Shown: positions 32,709 through 44,402, counted from the first letter of the stretch. The stretch: 64,000 bases of DNA from Agromyces aurantiacus (GCF_016907355.1 NZ_JAFBBW010000001.1:1612001-1676000); one strand, 5' to 3'. Notes: generated from the letters alone by a model not told the origin. Numbers and translations: made by a program.

Positions 32709-34219
32709 ATGGCTGACTACATCCTCGCGATCGACCAGGGCACCACCTCGTCGCGCGCGATCATCTTCGACAAGGCCGGATCGATCGTCTCGACCGGGCA
32801 GCTCGAGCACGAGCAGATCTTCCCGAGGGCCGGATGGGTCGAGCACGACCCCATGGAGATCTGGCGCAACACCGGCGAGGTCATCGGCCAGGCGCTGGGC
32901 AAGGTCAACCTGACCCGCCACGACATCGCCGCGGTCGGCATCACCAACCAGCGCGAGACCGCGGTGGTCTGGGACCGGACGACCGGACAGCCCGTCTACA
33001 ACGCGATCGTCTGGCAGGACACCCGCACGCAGGACATCGTCGATCGCCTCGCGGCCGACGGTGGCGTCGAGCGCTTCAAGGCCAAGGTCGGCCTGCCGCT
33101 CGCGACGTACTTCTCGGGCACGAAGATCGTGTGGATCCTCGAGAACGTGCCGGGTGCGCGCGAGAAGGCCGAGGCCGGCGACCTGCTCTTCGGCACGACC
33201 GACACGTGGGTGCTCTGGAACCTCACCGGCGGCGTCGAGGGCGGCGTGCACGCGACGGATGTCACGAACGCGAGCCGCACGATGTTCATGGATCTCGAGA
33301 CCCTCCAGTGGGACGACGAGATCCTCGCCGCGTTCGGCGTGCCGCGGTCGATGCTGCCCGAGATCAGGTCCTCGTCCGAGGTGTACGGTGTCGCCAACGA
33401 GCACTCGCTGCTGCGCGAGACCCCCATCGCGGGCATCCTCGGCGACCAGCAGGCCGCCACGTTCGGCCAGGCCGCGTTCGAGGCCGGCGAGGCGAAGAAC
33501 ACCTACGGCACCGGCAACTTCCTGATCTTCAACACGGGCGAGGAGATCGTCCACTCGAAGAACGGCCTGCTCACGACCGTCGGCTACAAGCTCGGCGACC
33601 AGCCCGTGCACTACGCGCTCGAGGGCTCGATCGCCGTCACCGGGTCGCTGATCCAGTGGCTGCGCGACAACCTCGGGCTCATCTCCTCGGCCTCCGAGGT
33701 CGAGGAGCTCGCCAAGTCGGTCGAGGACAACGGCGGCGCGTACTTCGTGCCGGCGTTCTCGGGCCTCTTCGCCCCGTACTGGCGTCCGGACGCGCGCGGC
33801 GCGCTCGTGGGCCTGACCCGCTATGTGCACAAGGGGCACATCGCGCGGGCGGCCCTCGAGGCGATCGCGTTCCAGACGCGCGACGTCGTGGACGCCGTGA
33901 ACGCCGATGCGGGGATCGACCTCACGGAACTGCGCGTCGACGGCGGGGCGACGGCCAACGACACCCTGCTGCAGTTCCAGGCCGACATCCTCGGCGTGCC
34001 GGTCGTGCGGCCGGTCGTCGCGGAGACGACCGCGCTCGGCGCCGCGTACGCGGCCGGCCTCGCGGTCGGCTTCTGGGCGGACCTCGAGGACCTGGCGAAG
34101 AACTGGCAGGAGGACCGTCGCTGGGAGCCGCAGATGGACGCGGCCGAGCAGGGCCGCCTGCTGCGCAACTGGAAGAAGGCGGTCACGAAGACGCTCGACT
34201 GGGTCGACGCCGACGTCCG

Positions 34220-34223
<4 letters not shown>
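32709..34223 (+). CDS. glpK: Glycerol kinase
   Basis: 504 residues, FGGY family. Phosphorylates glycerol to glycerol 3-phosphate with ATP. Key stretches: [15 protein letters not shown] at the N-terminus, [35 protein letters not shown] and [19 protein letters not shown]. The start has a weak AACGGAG site. Its TAG stop shares a CTAG with the stop of the convergent HAD gene. Confidence 0.97.
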
Positions 34224-36060
<1,837 letters not shown>

Positions 36061-36897
36061 TCAGATGGCGTAATCGACGACGACGGGGGAGTGGTCGGAC
36101 CATCGCTCGTCGTACGCCTCGGCGCGGTCGACCGAGTACGCCTGCACCGCGTCGGCCAGCTTCGGCGTCGCGAGCTGGTAGTCGATGCGCCACCCGGAAT
36201 CGTTGTCGAACGCCTTGCCCCGCCACGACCACCACGTGTACGGGCCGGGCACCTCTCCGGCGATGCGGCGGCCCACGTCGACCCAGCCGAATCCCGCGCC
36301 CGCGTTGTAGCGCTCGTCGCCCTCGGCGCCCATGAACCGGTCGAAGTACGCGCGCTCCTCGGGCAGGAACCCGGCGCGCTTCACGTTGCCCTTCCAGTTC
36401 TTGATGTCGAGCGTGCGGTGGCCCACGTTGAGGTCGCCGACGACGACCGCCAGCTCGTGGCCGGCGAGCTCGGCCATCCGCTCGCTCATCGCATCGAGGA
36501 AGCGGTACTTCTCGACCTGCTTGGGGGTGTCGGCCACGCCCGAGGGCACGTAGCAGCTCACGACCGTCACGATGCGGTCGCCCACCTCGTAGTCGGCCTC
36601 GAGCCAGCGGCCGGCCGTGTCGTGGTCGTCGGTGCCGAGCTCGACCCGGTGGATGCTCGCGCCGGCGCGACTCGCGATCGCGACGCCGGCGCGGCCCTTC
36701 GCGGTGGCCGGGTCGTGGAGGATGCTCCACTCGTCGCCGAGCAGCGCCGCGAGGTCGTCGGTCGAGGCCCGGACCTCTTGCATCGCGAGGATGTCGACGT
36801 CGCGCGCGGCGAGCCACTCGCCCATGCCGCGGCGGAACGCCGCCCGGACCCCGTTCACGTTGGCAGTGGCGATCCGGAGCGGGGACGGGGAGGGCAT
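36061..36897 (-). CDS. xthA: Exodeoxyribonuclease III / AP endonuclease
   Basis: 278 residues of the exonuclease-endonuclease-phosphatase fold. Motifs: IATANVNGVRAA, the metal-binding Glu in MQEVRA, VVSCYVPSG, VVGDLNVGHRTLD with the active-site Asp-Asn, RIDYQLAT and the final WSDHSPVVVDY. Acts in base-excision repair. The start is leaderless by position: TAGGAT precedes the ATG by seven bases on the minus strand. Confidence 0.93.
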   Translation of the reverse strand: MPSPSPLRIATANVNGVRAAFRRGMGEWLAARDVDILAMQEVRASTDDLAALLGDEWSILHDPATAKGRAGVAIASRAGASIHRVELGTDDHDTAGRWLEADYEVGDRIVTVVSCYVPSGVADTPKQVEKYRFLDAMSERMAELAGHELAVVVGDLNVGHRTLDIKNWKGNVKRAGFLPEERAYFDRFMGAEGDERYNAGAGFGWVDVGRRIAGEVPGPYTWWSWRGKAFDNDSGWRIDYQLATPKLADAVQAYSVDRAEAYDERWSDHSPVVVDYAI

Positions 36898-36904
36898 GCC
36901 TACG

Positions 36905-36910
36905 ATCCTA
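36905..36910 (-). promoter_or_regulatory. -10 box of xthA (leaderless)
   Basis: TAGGAT on the minus strand ends seven bases before the xthA ATG, in the 26-bp gap after the YihY gene, giving xthA-trpS-HAD their own promoter. Confidence 0.5.
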
Positions 36911-36923
36911 GGTGAGCCCACCG

Positions 36924-38285
36924 TCACGCTCGGCCCGATGCGGCGCCCTTGCCGCTGCCCGCGCCCTTGGCGTTCTCCGCGCCCTTCGCGTTGCTCGCGC
37001 CGTTCCCGTTGCCGTTGCCGTTCCCCAGCCACGGGTGCGGCCGCTCGGGCGGCGGGGGCGGTGCGGCGGCGCGAAGGTCGTCGAGCTCGCGCTGCGCATG
37101 CGCGACGCGGCGGGCCGCGAGCGTCCGCTCGTACCATCGCGCGTCCGCGAGCTCGCGGGTCGCGCGCCGCAGCTTCACCGTGGCCGCCGTGACGAGCGCC
37201 TCGTGCTCGCGTTGCCGCCGCTCGGCCTCGAGCTGTTCGGCCGTGACGCGCCGCAACGACTCGTTGCGGTCCGCGGCCTCGACCGCGATCCAGGCTGCGG
37301 CGACGAGGATGATGATGCTGGCGATGCGGAACCACAGCAGCAGCGCGACGACGACGGTGAAGGTCGCCAGCAGCGGGTTGCCGCCCGCCCACGAGAGCGC
37401 CCACCCCCCGACCAGCTGCAGCACGCTGAGTGCCGCCGACCCGAGCAGCGACCCGGTCCACATCCGGCGCCACGGCATCTCGGCGCCCGAGAGGAACCGG
37501 AACATGACCGCGAGCGCGAGCGTGTCGATCACGAACACGACGATGAGGGCGCCGAGCTGGAGCGTCGCGCCCACGACGGGGGACTCCGTGGTGAGGTCGA
37601 TGCCCATCAGGTTGAACACCCAGTCGAGGAACCCCGTCGCGACGATGGAGAGCACGGCGGCGACCAGGATGGCCAGGCCGAACATGAACGCGGCCGCGAA
37701 GTCGCGCGCCTTGAGGTAGAGGTACGCGCGGTCGTCCTTGGGCAGCCCGAAGATGCTGCGCACCGCCATTCGCGAGTACGTGACCCAGCCGATCGCGGTC
37801 CAGATGAGGCCGCCGAGGGCGACCGCACCGGTCCACCCGAAGAGGCTCGTGCTCGCGGTCGCCGCCTCCTGCAGGGCCTCTGGCGTGATGATCCCCTGCT
37901 CGCCCACGAGCCCCGGCGCGTAGGTGTTGATGAGCAGGTACAGCGCCTGCAGGGTGTCCTGGTCGTTGAAGAGCCAAATACCCGCGACCGCGAACACGAT
38001 GTAGATCGCCGCGAACACCGCGAACAGCGACTGGTAGCTCATGCCCGCCGTGAGGAGGAACCCGTTCCGCGCGAGGAAGTGCCGCCACACGCGCACCGGG
38101 AACAGCGACATGGTGCGGCGCGTCAGGCTCTCGACCTTCGCGATGGGCTCGTCGAGGCGCTCGCGCACGCTCTCGGCGAGCTCGGCCGGCGAGGGTCGCC
38201 CGCGGTTGGGCGCCGGCGCCGGCTCGGGCGGCGCGCCCGAGGGAGCGGCCCCGCCGTTCCCGCGCCCCCGATCGCGATCGCTCAC
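36924..38285 (-). CDS. YihY/BrkB family membrane protein with a low-complexity tail
   Basis: 453 residues. Six membrane helices between residues 70 and 320 with the family patterns GMSYQSLFAVFAAIY and LLWFRIASIIILVAAAW; once misnamed RNase BN, the family is of unknown transport or envelope function. The C-terminal 130 residues are cytosolic: a coiled-coil-like Arg/Glu/Ala stretch, a Pro run (PPPPPERP) and then GNGNGNGNG followed by repeats of NAKGAE/GSGKGA. The GTG start follows TAGGGT by six bases on the minus strand, supporting this start. In mycobacteria a YihY-like gene also neighbours trpS. Confidence 0.88.
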   Translation of the reverse strand: MSDRDRGRGNGGAAPSGAPPEPAPAPNRGRPSPAELAESVRERLDEPIAKVESLTRRTMSLFPVRVWRHFLARNGFLLTAGMSYQSLFAVFAAIYIVFAVAGIWLFNDQDTLQALYLLINTYAPGLVGEQGIITPEALQEAATASTSLFGWTGAVALGGLIWTAIGWVTYSRMAVRSIFGLPKDDRAYLYLKARDFAAAFMFGLAILVAAVLSIVATGFLDWVFNLMGIDLTTESPVVGATLQLGALIVVFVIDTLALAVMFRFLSGAEMPWRRMWTGSLLGSAALSVLQLVGGWALSWAGGNPLLATFTVVVALLLWFRIASIIILVAAAWIAVEAADRNESLRRVTAEQLEAERRQREHEALVTAATVKLRRATRELADARWYERTLAARRVAHAQRELDDLRAAAPPPPPERPHPWLGNGNGNGNGASNAKGAENAKGAGSGKGAASGRA

Positions 38286-38291
38286 ACGCTC

Positions 38292-38297
38292 ACCCTA
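38292..38297 (-). promoter_or_regulatory. -10 box of the YihY gene (leaderless)
   Basis: TAGGGT on the minus strand, six bases before the GTG at 38285. Confidence 0.45.
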
Positions 38298-38370
38298 GCG
38301 AGCGCGTGGTCGGATGCCGACGGGGCCGAGGTCCTGCGAATCGAGCGCGTCGTCGTTCGGCGGGGACGAC

Positions 38371-38403
38371 GGAGGGGCCGGTGCGCGATGCACCGGCCCC
38401 TCC
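38371..38403. terminator. Hairpin terminator after sdhB
   Basis: Perfect 14-bp stem GGAGGGGCCGGTGC with a five-base loop, 20 bases past the sdhB stop on the minus strand and before the YihY promoter. Isolates the sdh operon. Confidence 0.8.
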
Positions 38404-38423
38404 GCACGTCGGTCGCGCGGACC

Positions 38424-39191
38424 TCAGGGCGTGCCGCGGAGGATCGCCTGCTTGACCTCGGCGATCGCCTTGGTGACCTCGATGCCGCGCGGGCACGCGT
38501 CGGTGCAGTTGAAGGTCGTGCGGCAGCGCCAGACGCCCTCCTTGTCATTGAGGATGTCGAGGCGCACCTTCGCCTCGTCGTCGCGCGAGTCGAAGATGAA
38601 CCGGTGCGCGTTCACGATCGCGGCGGGGCCGAAGTACTGGCCGTCGGTCCAGAAGACGGGGCAGGACGATGTGCACGCGGCGCAGAGGATGCACTTGGTG
38701 GTGTCGTCGAAGCGGGCGCGCGACGCGACGTCCTGGATGCGCTCCTTGCCGGGCTCGGGCGTCGTGTTCGCCTGGAGGAACGGCTGCACCTCGCGGTAGC
38801 TCGCGAAGAACGGCTCCATGTCGACCACGAGGTCCTTCTCGAGCGGCAGGCCCTTGATCGCCTCGACGTAGATCGGCTTGGAGATGTCGAGGTCCTTGAT
38901 GAGCGTCTTGCACGCCAGGCGGTTGCGGCCGTTGATGCGCATCGCGTCGGAGCCGCAGATGCCGTGGGCGCACGAGCGGCGGAAGGTCAGCGAGCCATCC
39001 TGCTCCCACTTGATCTTGTGCAGCGCGTCGAGCACGCGGTCGGTCGCGTACATCTCGACGTCGAAGTCCTGCCAGCGCGGCTCGGTGTCGACGTCGGGGT
39101 CGAAGCGGCGGATCAGGAACGTGACGGTGAACGCCTGCGTCGCGGCATCCGCGGCGCCGGACGACGTGGTTTCGAGCGTGGCGGTCGTCAC
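38424..39191 (-). CDS. sdhB: Succinate dehydrogenase iron-sulfur subunit
   Basis: 255 residues. Carries three Fe-S clusters: the [2Fe-2S] site SCAHGICGSDA with a further Cys in RLACKT, and the [4Fe-4S]/[3Fe-4S] ligands in CILCAACTSSCP and CTDACPRG. Moves electrons from the flavoprotein to quinone. GTG start one base after the sdhA stop. Last gene of sdhCDAB. Confidence 0.97.
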   Translation of the reverse strand: MTTATLETTSSGAADAATQAFTVTFLIRRFDPDVDTEPRWQDFDVEMYATDRVLDALHKIKWEQDGSLTFRRSCAHGICGSDAMRINGRNRLACKTLIKDLDISKPIYVEAIKGLPLEKDLVVDMEPFFASYREVQPFLQANTTPEPGKERIQDVASRARFDDTTKCILCAACTSSCPVFWTDGQYFGPAAIVNAHRFIFDSRDDEAKVRLDILNDKEGVWRCRTTFNCTDACPRGIEVTKAIAEVKQAILRGTP

Positions 39192-39192
39192 G

Positions 39193-40998
39193 TCAGTACT
39201 TCCTCTCCATGGGCTGGTATCGGGTGATCGTCACCGGCTTCCAGTCGAGCCGGATGTGATCGGATGCGTCGGACGAGTGCGCGTCGCCCGACAGGTAGGC
39301 CATCGTGTGCTGCATGAACTTCTCGTCGTCGCGGTTCGGGAAGTCGTCGCGCATGTGGCCGCCGCGGCTCTCCTCGCGGTTGGCGGCGGAGGCGACGACC
39401 ACCTCGGCGAGGTCGAGCAGGAAGCCGAGCTCGACGGCCTCGAGCAGGTCGGTGTTGAACCGCTTGCCCTTGTCCTGCACGGCGACGTGCTTGTAGCGTT
39501 CGCGGAGCCCGGCGATGACGGAGGCCACGTGCGCGAGCGACTCGCGCGTGCGGAACACCTGCGCGCCCTTGTCCATCTCGTCCTGCAGTTCCTTGCGGAT
39601 GGCGGCGATGCGCTCGGTCCCGTCGGAGTCGCGGAGCGTCTCGAGCAGCGTGCGGACGCCCGCGGCCGGGTCCTCGGGCAGCGGCGTGAAGTCGACGTCC
39701 TTGACGTACTCGACCGCGTTGCGGCCGGCGCGCTTGCCGAAGACGTTGATGTCGAGCAGCGAGTTCGTGCCGAGGCGGTTCGAGCCGTGCACCGAGACGC
39801 ACGCGCACTCGCCGGCCGCGTAGAGGCCGGGGACCACGGTGGTGTTGTCGCGCAGGACCTCGGCGTTGACGTTGGTCGGGATGCCGCCCATGGCGTAGTG
39901 CGCGGTCGGCATGACGGGCACGGGCTCGTACACCGGGTCGACGCCGAGGTAGGTGCGCGCGAACTCGGTGATGTCGGGCAGCTTCGTCTCGAGCACCTCG
40001 GCGCCGAGGTGCGTGCAGTCGAGGAGCACGTAGTCCTTGTTGGGGCCGGCGCCGCGACCCTCGGCCACCTCCTGGACCATGCAGCGGGCGACGATGTCGC
40101 GCGGCGCCAGGTCCTTGATGGTGGGCGCGTAGCGCTCCATGAACCGCTCGCCCGAGGCGTTGCGCAGGATCGCGCCCTCGCCGCGTGCGCCCTCGGTGAG
40201 GAGGATGCCCAGGCCCGCGAGGCCGGTCGGGTGGAACTGGAAGAACTCCATGTCCTCCAGCGGAAGGCCCTTGCGCCAGATGATGCCCACGCCGTCACCG
40301 GTGAGGGTGTGCGCGTTCGAGGTGGTCTTGTAGATCTTCCCGAAGCCGCCGGTGGCGAAGATGATCGCCTTGGCCTGGAAGACGTGCAGCTCGCCGGTCG
40401 CGAGCTCGTAGGCGACGACGCCCGACGGCTGCGGGACGCCGTCGACCTCGGTCATGACGAGGTCGAGCGCGTAGTACTCGTTGTAGAACTCGATGCCGAG
40501 CTTGACGCAGTTCTGGAACAGCGTCTGCAGGATCATGTGGCCCGTGCGGTCGGCCGCGTAGCACGCGCGACGCACCGGCGCCTTGCCGTGGTCGCGCGTG
40601 TGGCCGCCGAACCGGCGCTGGTCGATCTTGCCGTCGGGCGTGCGGTTGAACGGCAGGCCCATGTTCTCGAGGTCGATGACCGCGTCGATGGCCTCCTTCG
40701 CGAGGATCTCGGCCGCGTCCTGGTCGACGAGGTAGTCGCCGCCCTTGACGGTGTCGAAGGTGTGCCACTCCCAGCTGTCCTCCTCGACGTTCGCGAGGGC
40801 GGCGGCCATGCCGCCCTGCGCGGCGCCCGTGTGGGAGCGGGTCGGGTAGAGCTTCGAGATGACGGCCGTCCTCGCGCCCGGCCCGGCCTCGATGGCCGCG
40901 CGCATGCCGGCGCCGCCGGCGCCGACGATGACGATGTCGTACTGGTGGTAGTGGACGCCGTCGACGACCTTCGTCTCGACGTGGTTCTCGGTGGTCAC
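39193..40998 (-). CDS. sdhA: Succinate dehydrogenase flavoprotein subunit
   Basis: 601 residues. FAD-binding [16 protein letters not shown], the covalent-FAD His in [11 protein letters not shown], the HPTG and REG-type catalytic region ([20 protein letters not shown], quoted as [11 protein letters not shown] and GILLTEGAR) and [13 protein letters not shown] are intact. Oxidises succinate to fumarate in the TCA cycle. GTG start. Confidence 0.98.
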   Translation of the reverse strand: MTTENHVETKVVDGVHYHQYDIVIVGAGGAGMRAAIEAGPGARTAVISKLYPTRSHTGAAQGGMAAALANVEEDSWEWHTFDTVKGGDYLVDQDAAEILAKEAIDAVIDLENMGLPFNRTPDGKIDQRRFGGHTRDHGKAPVRRACYAADRTGHMILQTLFQNCVKLGIEFYNEYYALDLVMTEVDGVPQPSGVVAYELATGELHVFQAKAIIFATGGFGKIYKTTSNAHTLTGDGVGIIWRKGLPLEDMEFFQFHPTGLAGLGILLTEGARGEGAILRNASGERFMERYAPTIKDLAPRDIVARCMVQEVAEGRGAGPNKDYVLLDCTHLGAEVLETKLPDITEFARTYLGVDPVYEPVPVMPTAHYAMGGIPTNVNAEVLRDNTTVVPGLYAAGECACVSVHGSNRLGTNSLLDINVFGKRAGRNAVEYVKDVDFTPLPEDPAAGVRTLLETLRDSDGTERIAAIRKELQDEMDKGAQVFRTRESLAHVASVIAGLRERYKHVAVQDKGKRFNTDLLEAVELGFLLDLAEVVVASAANREESRGGHMRDDFPNRDDEKFMQHTMAYLSGDAHSSDASDHIRLDWKPVTITRYQPMERKY

Positions 40999-41005
40999 GT
41001 GTCTC

Positions 41006-41452
41006 CTATGCGGCGGGGCAGAACGAGGGGAGGAGCTCGGCCGGCGATCCGGCGGGGCACGGGTCGAAGGTGAAGATCACCAGCGTGCCGAGCACGATGA
41101 GGACGATCGTGGCCAGCAGCAGCGCGCCCTTGAGGACCTTCTGCACCGCGCCGGGGCTCGTGTAGTCGTTGACGATCGTGCGCATGCCGTTCGCGCCGTG
41201 GATGAGTGCGAGCCAGAGGATCAGGAGGTCCCAGACCTGCCAGAACGGGCTCGCCCACTTGCCGGCGACGAAGCCGAAGTCGATGGCCTTGACGCCCTCG
41301 CCGTCGATGAGGTTGACGTAGAGGTGGCCGAAGATGAGCACGACCAGGAGCACGCCCGAGGCGCGCATGTAGATCCAGCCCCACTTCTCGAGGTTGACGC
41401 CCTTGCGAGGCGCCCGCCGGGCGGGGGTGCGCGGGGATTCGATGACGGTCAT
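41006..41452 (-). CDS. sdhD: Succinate dehydrogenase membrane anchor subunit
   Basis: 148 residues, three membrane helices (about 29-50, 70-92, 108-128) with a conserved His in [10 protein letters not shown] and another in [11 protein letters not shown], candidate haem and quinone-site residues. Ten bases after sdhC and seven before sdhA. Confidence 0.9.
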   Translation of the reverse strand: MTVIESPRTPARRAPRKGVNLEKWGWIYMRASGVLLVVLIFGHLYVNLIDGEGVKAIDFGFVAGKWASPFWQVWDLLILWLALIHGANGMRTIVNDYTSPGAVQKVLKGALLLATIVLIVLGTLVIFTFDPCPAGSPAELLPSFCPAA

Positions 41453-41462
41453 CTCGGCGCTC

Positions 41463-41879
41463 CTAGTGGCTGAAGACGTTGATCAGGTGCCGCGGGGTGA
41501 ACGCCAGCATGGTGAGCACCCAGAGCGCGATCACGATGTAGAAGAGCACCTTCTGGTTCCGCGTCGCCCACGACCAGAAGTCGACCAGGATGACGCGGAT
41601 GCCGTTGAAGGCGTGGAAGACGATCGCGCCCACGAGCGCGACCTCGCCCAGCCCCATGATGGGCGTCTGGTAGGTGCCGATGACCGCGTTGTAGGCCTCG
41701 GGGCTCACCCGGACGAGCGAGGTGTCCAGGATGTGGACGAGGAGGAAGAAGAAGATCGCGACCCCGGTGATCCGGTGCAGCACCCACGACCACATTCCCT
41801 CGCGGCCGCGGTAGAGCGTGCCGCCCGGCTTCTGCGCCGGCTCGGATGCGGTCGGGGTCCGTGTCGTCGTTGCGGACAT
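41463..41879 (-). CDS. sdhC: Succinate dehydrogenase cytochrome b556 subunit
   Basis: 138 residues, three membrane helices, with SWVLHRITGVAIFFFLLVH (the HRxTG signature and haem His) and VFHAFNGIRVIL. ATG at 41879 is chosen because AGGAGGG precedes it; a TTG six bases earlier would lie on that site. First gene of the operon. Confidence 0.93.
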   Translation of the reverse strand: MSATTTRTPTASEPAQKPGGTLYRGREGMWSWVLHRITGVAIFFFLLVHILDTSLVRVSPEAYNAVIGTYQTPIMGLGEVALVGAIVFHAFNGIRVILVDFWSWATRNQKVLFYIVIALWVLTMLAFTPRHLINVFSH

Positions 41880-42005
41880 GGACAACCCTCCTGGCGGTGT
41901 GCGTCGCCCGACTGCGGGCGTGACGGGACCGATGGCCCGGTTCCGAGTCTATCCCCGCCGCGCGGGTGCTCCGTTCGCCGCCGTGGCCGGTCGAGCCCGT
42001 CGCAC

Positions 42006-42011
42006 TATCCT
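42006..42011 (+). promoter_or_regulatory. -10 box of manC (leaderless)
   Basis: TATCCT ends six bases before the manC ATG; no ribosome site fits between. Confidence 0.5.
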
Positions 42012-42017
42012 GAACGG

Positions 42018-43136
42018 ATGCAACAGGCACCCCTCGACCGCTTCTACAGCGTCATCCCCGCCGGAGGCGTCGGCTCCCGGCTGTGGCCGCTGTCGCGCGC
42101 CGACGCGCCCAAGTTCCTGCACGACCTCACCGGGTCCGGGCAGACCCTCCTGCGCGACACGTGGGACCGCCTCGTGCCGCTCTCGGGCGAGCAGCGCATC
42201 ATGGTCGTCACCGGTCGCGCCCATCGCGCGGCCGTCGAGGCGCAGCTGCCCGAGCTCGCCGACGAGAACATCGTGCTCGAGAGCGAGCCGCGCGACTCGA
42301 CGGCGGCGATCGGCCTGGCCGCCGCCATCCTGCAGCGCCGGGAGCCTGGCGTGATCATCGGGTCGTTCGCGGCCGACCACGTGATCTCGGGCTCCGCGCT
42401 CTTCCGCGAGGCCGTGACCTCGGCGGTCGCCGCGGCCGACGCGGGCTACATCGCCACCATCGGCATCACGCCGACGGAGCCCGCGGTCGGGTTCGGGTAC
42501 ATCGAATGCGGCGAGCCGCTCGAGATCCCCGGCGCCTCCCACGTCTCGGCGGTGTCGAGCTTCGTCGAGAAGCCCGACCTCGAGACGGCCCGGGCCTACC
42601 TCGAGGGCGGCCGGCACCTGTGGAACGCGGGCATCTTCATCGCGCGCGCCGACCGGCTCCTCGAGGAGCTGGCGCGGACCAAGCCCGAGCTGCACGCCGG
42701 GCTGGTCGAACTCGCGGCCGCATGGGACGACCCCGCGACCCGCGGCCCGGCCGTGGACCGGATCTGGCCGTCGCTCGAGAAGATCGCGATCGACTACTCG
42801 GTCGCCGAGCCCGCCGCCGAGCGCGGCCGGCTGGCCGTGATCCGCGGCCACTTCCAGTGGGACGACGTCGGCGACTTCGCCTCGCTCGCCAAGCTCAACA
42901 CGGCCGGCCGCTCCGGCGAGCTGGCGATCCTCGGCGAGCACGCCCGGGTCCTCTCCGACCAGGCGAGCGGCATCGTCGTGAGCCGCGCCGATCGCGTGAT
43001 CAGCCTGATCGGCGTGCGCGATATCGTCGTGGTGGACACGCCGGACGCGCTGCTCGTGACCACGAGCGAGCACGCCCAGCGGGTGAAGGCCGTCGTGGAT
43101 GCGCTGCGTCTCGGCGGGTCGAGCGACGTGCTCTAG
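42018..43136 (+). CDS. manC: Mannose-1-phosphate guanylyltransferase
   Basis: 372 residues. Makes GDP-mannose from GTP and mannose 1-phosphate for glycans and glycolipids. The nucleotidyltransferase signature PAGGVGSRLWPLSR is at residues 14-27, followed by TGRAHRAAVEAQLPEL, SFAADHVI, FVEKP and WNAGIFIARADRLL. The C-terminal phosphomannose isomerase domain of the long bacterial type is absent, as usual in actinobacteria. It is followed 21 bp later by a BMP lipoprotein gene. Confidence 0.93.
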   Translation: MQQAPLDRFYSVIPAGGVGSRLWPLSRADAPKFLHDLTGSGQTLLRDTWDRLVPLSGEQRIMVVTGRAHRAAVEAQLPELADENIVLESEPRDSTAAIGLAAAILQRREPGVIIGSFAADHVISGSALFREAVTSAVAAADAGYIATIGITPTEPAVGFGYIECGEPLEIPGASHVSAVSSFVEKPDLETARAYLEGGRHLWNAGIFIARADRLLEELARTKPELHAGLVELAAAWDDPATRGPAVDRIWPSLEKIAIDYSVAEPAAERGRLAVIRGHFQWDDVGDFASLAKLNTAGRSGELAILGEHARVLSDQASGIVVSRADRVISLIGVRDIVVVDTPDALLVTTSEHAQRVKAVVDALRLGGSSDVL

Positions 43137-43157
43137 GCACGGGAAGGCGGTCGGCGG

Positions 43158-44222
43158 ATGACGCTGCGCAGGGTCCTCACGGTCGGGGTCGCGCTCGTCG
43201 CGACATCCCTCGCCCTCGCCGGATGCGGGCCGGCGCCCGAGGGCGGCGGCGGCGACGGGGCGCAGGCCGACGGCTGCGTCCGGATGGTGACGAACTCCGG
43301 CGGCCTCGAGGACCGCTCGTTCAACCAGTCCAGCTGGGAGGGACTGCAGCAGGCCGAGGAGGAGTACGGCGTCGAGGCCGAGGCGCTGGTCTCCACCGGC
43401 GAGACCGACCTCGAGCCGAACGTGCGGCAGGCCGTCGAGTCCGGCTGCGAGCTCATCGTCACCGTCGGCTACGAGCTCGCCCAGGCGACGCTCGAGCAGG
43501 CCGAGGCGAACCCCGACCTCGCGTTCGCGATCGTCGACGAGGTCGTCGACGCCGAGAACGTCAAGCCGGTCGTCTTCGACACGGCCCAGGCCTCCTTCCT
43601 CGCCGGCTACCTCGCCGCCGGCGTGTCGAAGACGGGCGTGGTGGCCACCTTCGGCGGCGGCAACCAGCCGCCGGTCACGCTGTTCATGGACGGCTTCGTC
43701 GACGGCGTCGCGATGTACAACGAGGTGCACGGCACGCAGGTGCGCGCGCTCGGCTGGGACAAGGCGGCCCAGGACGGCTCGTTCACGGGCGACTTCGAGG
43801 ACGTGAACAAGGGCAAGGTGCTCACGGAGGGGTTCATCGACCAGGGCGCCGACGTCATCCTGCCGGTCGCCGGCCAGGTCGGCGAGGGCGCCGCGGCTGC
43901 GGCGCTCGAGCGCGGCGGCACGTCGATCATCTGGGTCGACAGCGACGGCTACGACACGCTGCCCGAGCAGTACCGGTCGGTGCTGCTCACGAGCGTGCTG
44001 AAGAACACGCAGCAGGCCATGGTCGAGATCGTCGGCGAGGTGGTCGACGACTCGTTCACCAACGAGCACTACGTCGGCACGCTCGAGAACGGGGGCGTGG
44101 AGATCGCGCCGTACCACGACCTGGAGTCGCTGGTCACGCCCGACCTGCAGGGCGAGATCGAGGGCATGCGCCAGCGCATCATCGCGGGCGAGCTGGTCGT
44201 CGAATCGCCCTCGACGCCCTGA
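43158..44222 (+). CDS. BMP-family nucleoside-binding lipoprotein, first copy
   Basis: 354 residues. A lipoprotein signal with lipobox LALAGC puts the acylated Cys at 23. The BMP (PnrA-like) family pattern is clear: GGLEDRSFNQSSWEGL, VVFDTAQASFLAGYLAAG, GGGNQPPVTLFMDGFVDG and a final TLENGGVEIAPYHD. Such proteins bind purine or other nucleosides for the ABC permease encoded downstream. It shares this family with the next gene. Confidence 0.9.
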   Translation: MTLRRVLTVGVALVATSLALAGCGPAPEGGGGDGAQADGCVRMVTNSGGLEDRSFNQSSWEGLQQAEEEYGVEAEALVSTGETDLEPNVRQAVESGCELIVTVGYELAQATLEQAEANPDLAFAIVDEVVDAENVKPVVFDTAQASFLAGYLAAGVSKTGVVATFGGGNQPPVTLFMDGFVDGVAMYNEVHGTQVRALGWDKAAQDGSFTGDFEDVNKGKVLTEGFIDQGADVILPVAGQVGEGAAAAALERGGTSIIWVDSDGYDTLPEQYRSVLLTSVLKNTQQAMVEIVGEVVDDSFTNEHYVGTLENGGVEIAPYHDLESLVTPDLQGEIEGMRQRIIAGELVVESPSTP

Positions 44223-44236
44223 TCCGGGATGCAACG

Positions 44237-44252
44237 TCCCCCGCTCGGGGGT
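44237..44252 (+). terminator. Weak hairpin after the first BMP gene
   Basis: CCCCCG-CT-CGGGGG 15 bases past the stop; a short stem that may partly end the manC-BMP transcript. Confidence 0.35.
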
Positions 44253-44261
44253 GGGCTCGGG

Positions 44262-44277
44262 CTGCTCATATGAGCAG
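44262..44277. promoter_or_regulatory. Perfect 16-bp palindrome upstream of the second BMP gene
   Basis: CTGCTCATATGAGCAG reads the same on both strands. It lies 126 bp before the start of the second BMP gene in a region with no coding frame. A dimeric regulator responding to nucleosides is a natural candidate; none is encoded next to it. Confidence 0.55.
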
Positions 44278-44306
44278 AATGTCGCGGCTTCATAACCATT
44301 GACCGA

Positions 44307-44324
44307 ACGGGCCGAACGGCCCGT
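44307..44324 (+). other. Short hairpin in the second BMP leader region
   Basis: ACGGGCC-GAAC-GGCCCGT, a 7-bp stem with four-base loop. Could be a terminator for the upstream gene or part of the leader; nothing distinguishes these. Confidence 0.3.
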
Positions 44325-44402
44325 GGCGCCCGCCGCAACATTGGGTAACGTGACTGCACGGTCCCCGAGACCCGTTCGGGGTGCAGTCTTATGGAGGACA
44401 CT

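Noticed and set aside
36930..37050. Repeats at the YihY 3' end as a CRISPR-like array
   Set aside because: Units are 6-18 nt, in frame, without spacers, and code for a low-complexity protein tail.
44223..44402. Possible purine riboswitch before the second BMP gene
   Set aside because: No conserved purine-aptamer core (TATA...loop-loop sequences) is visible; only a palindrome and a short hairpin.
44391..44402. ATG at 44391 as start of the second BMP gene
   Set aside because: The GGAGG ribosome site lies within these codons and points to the GTG at 44403.
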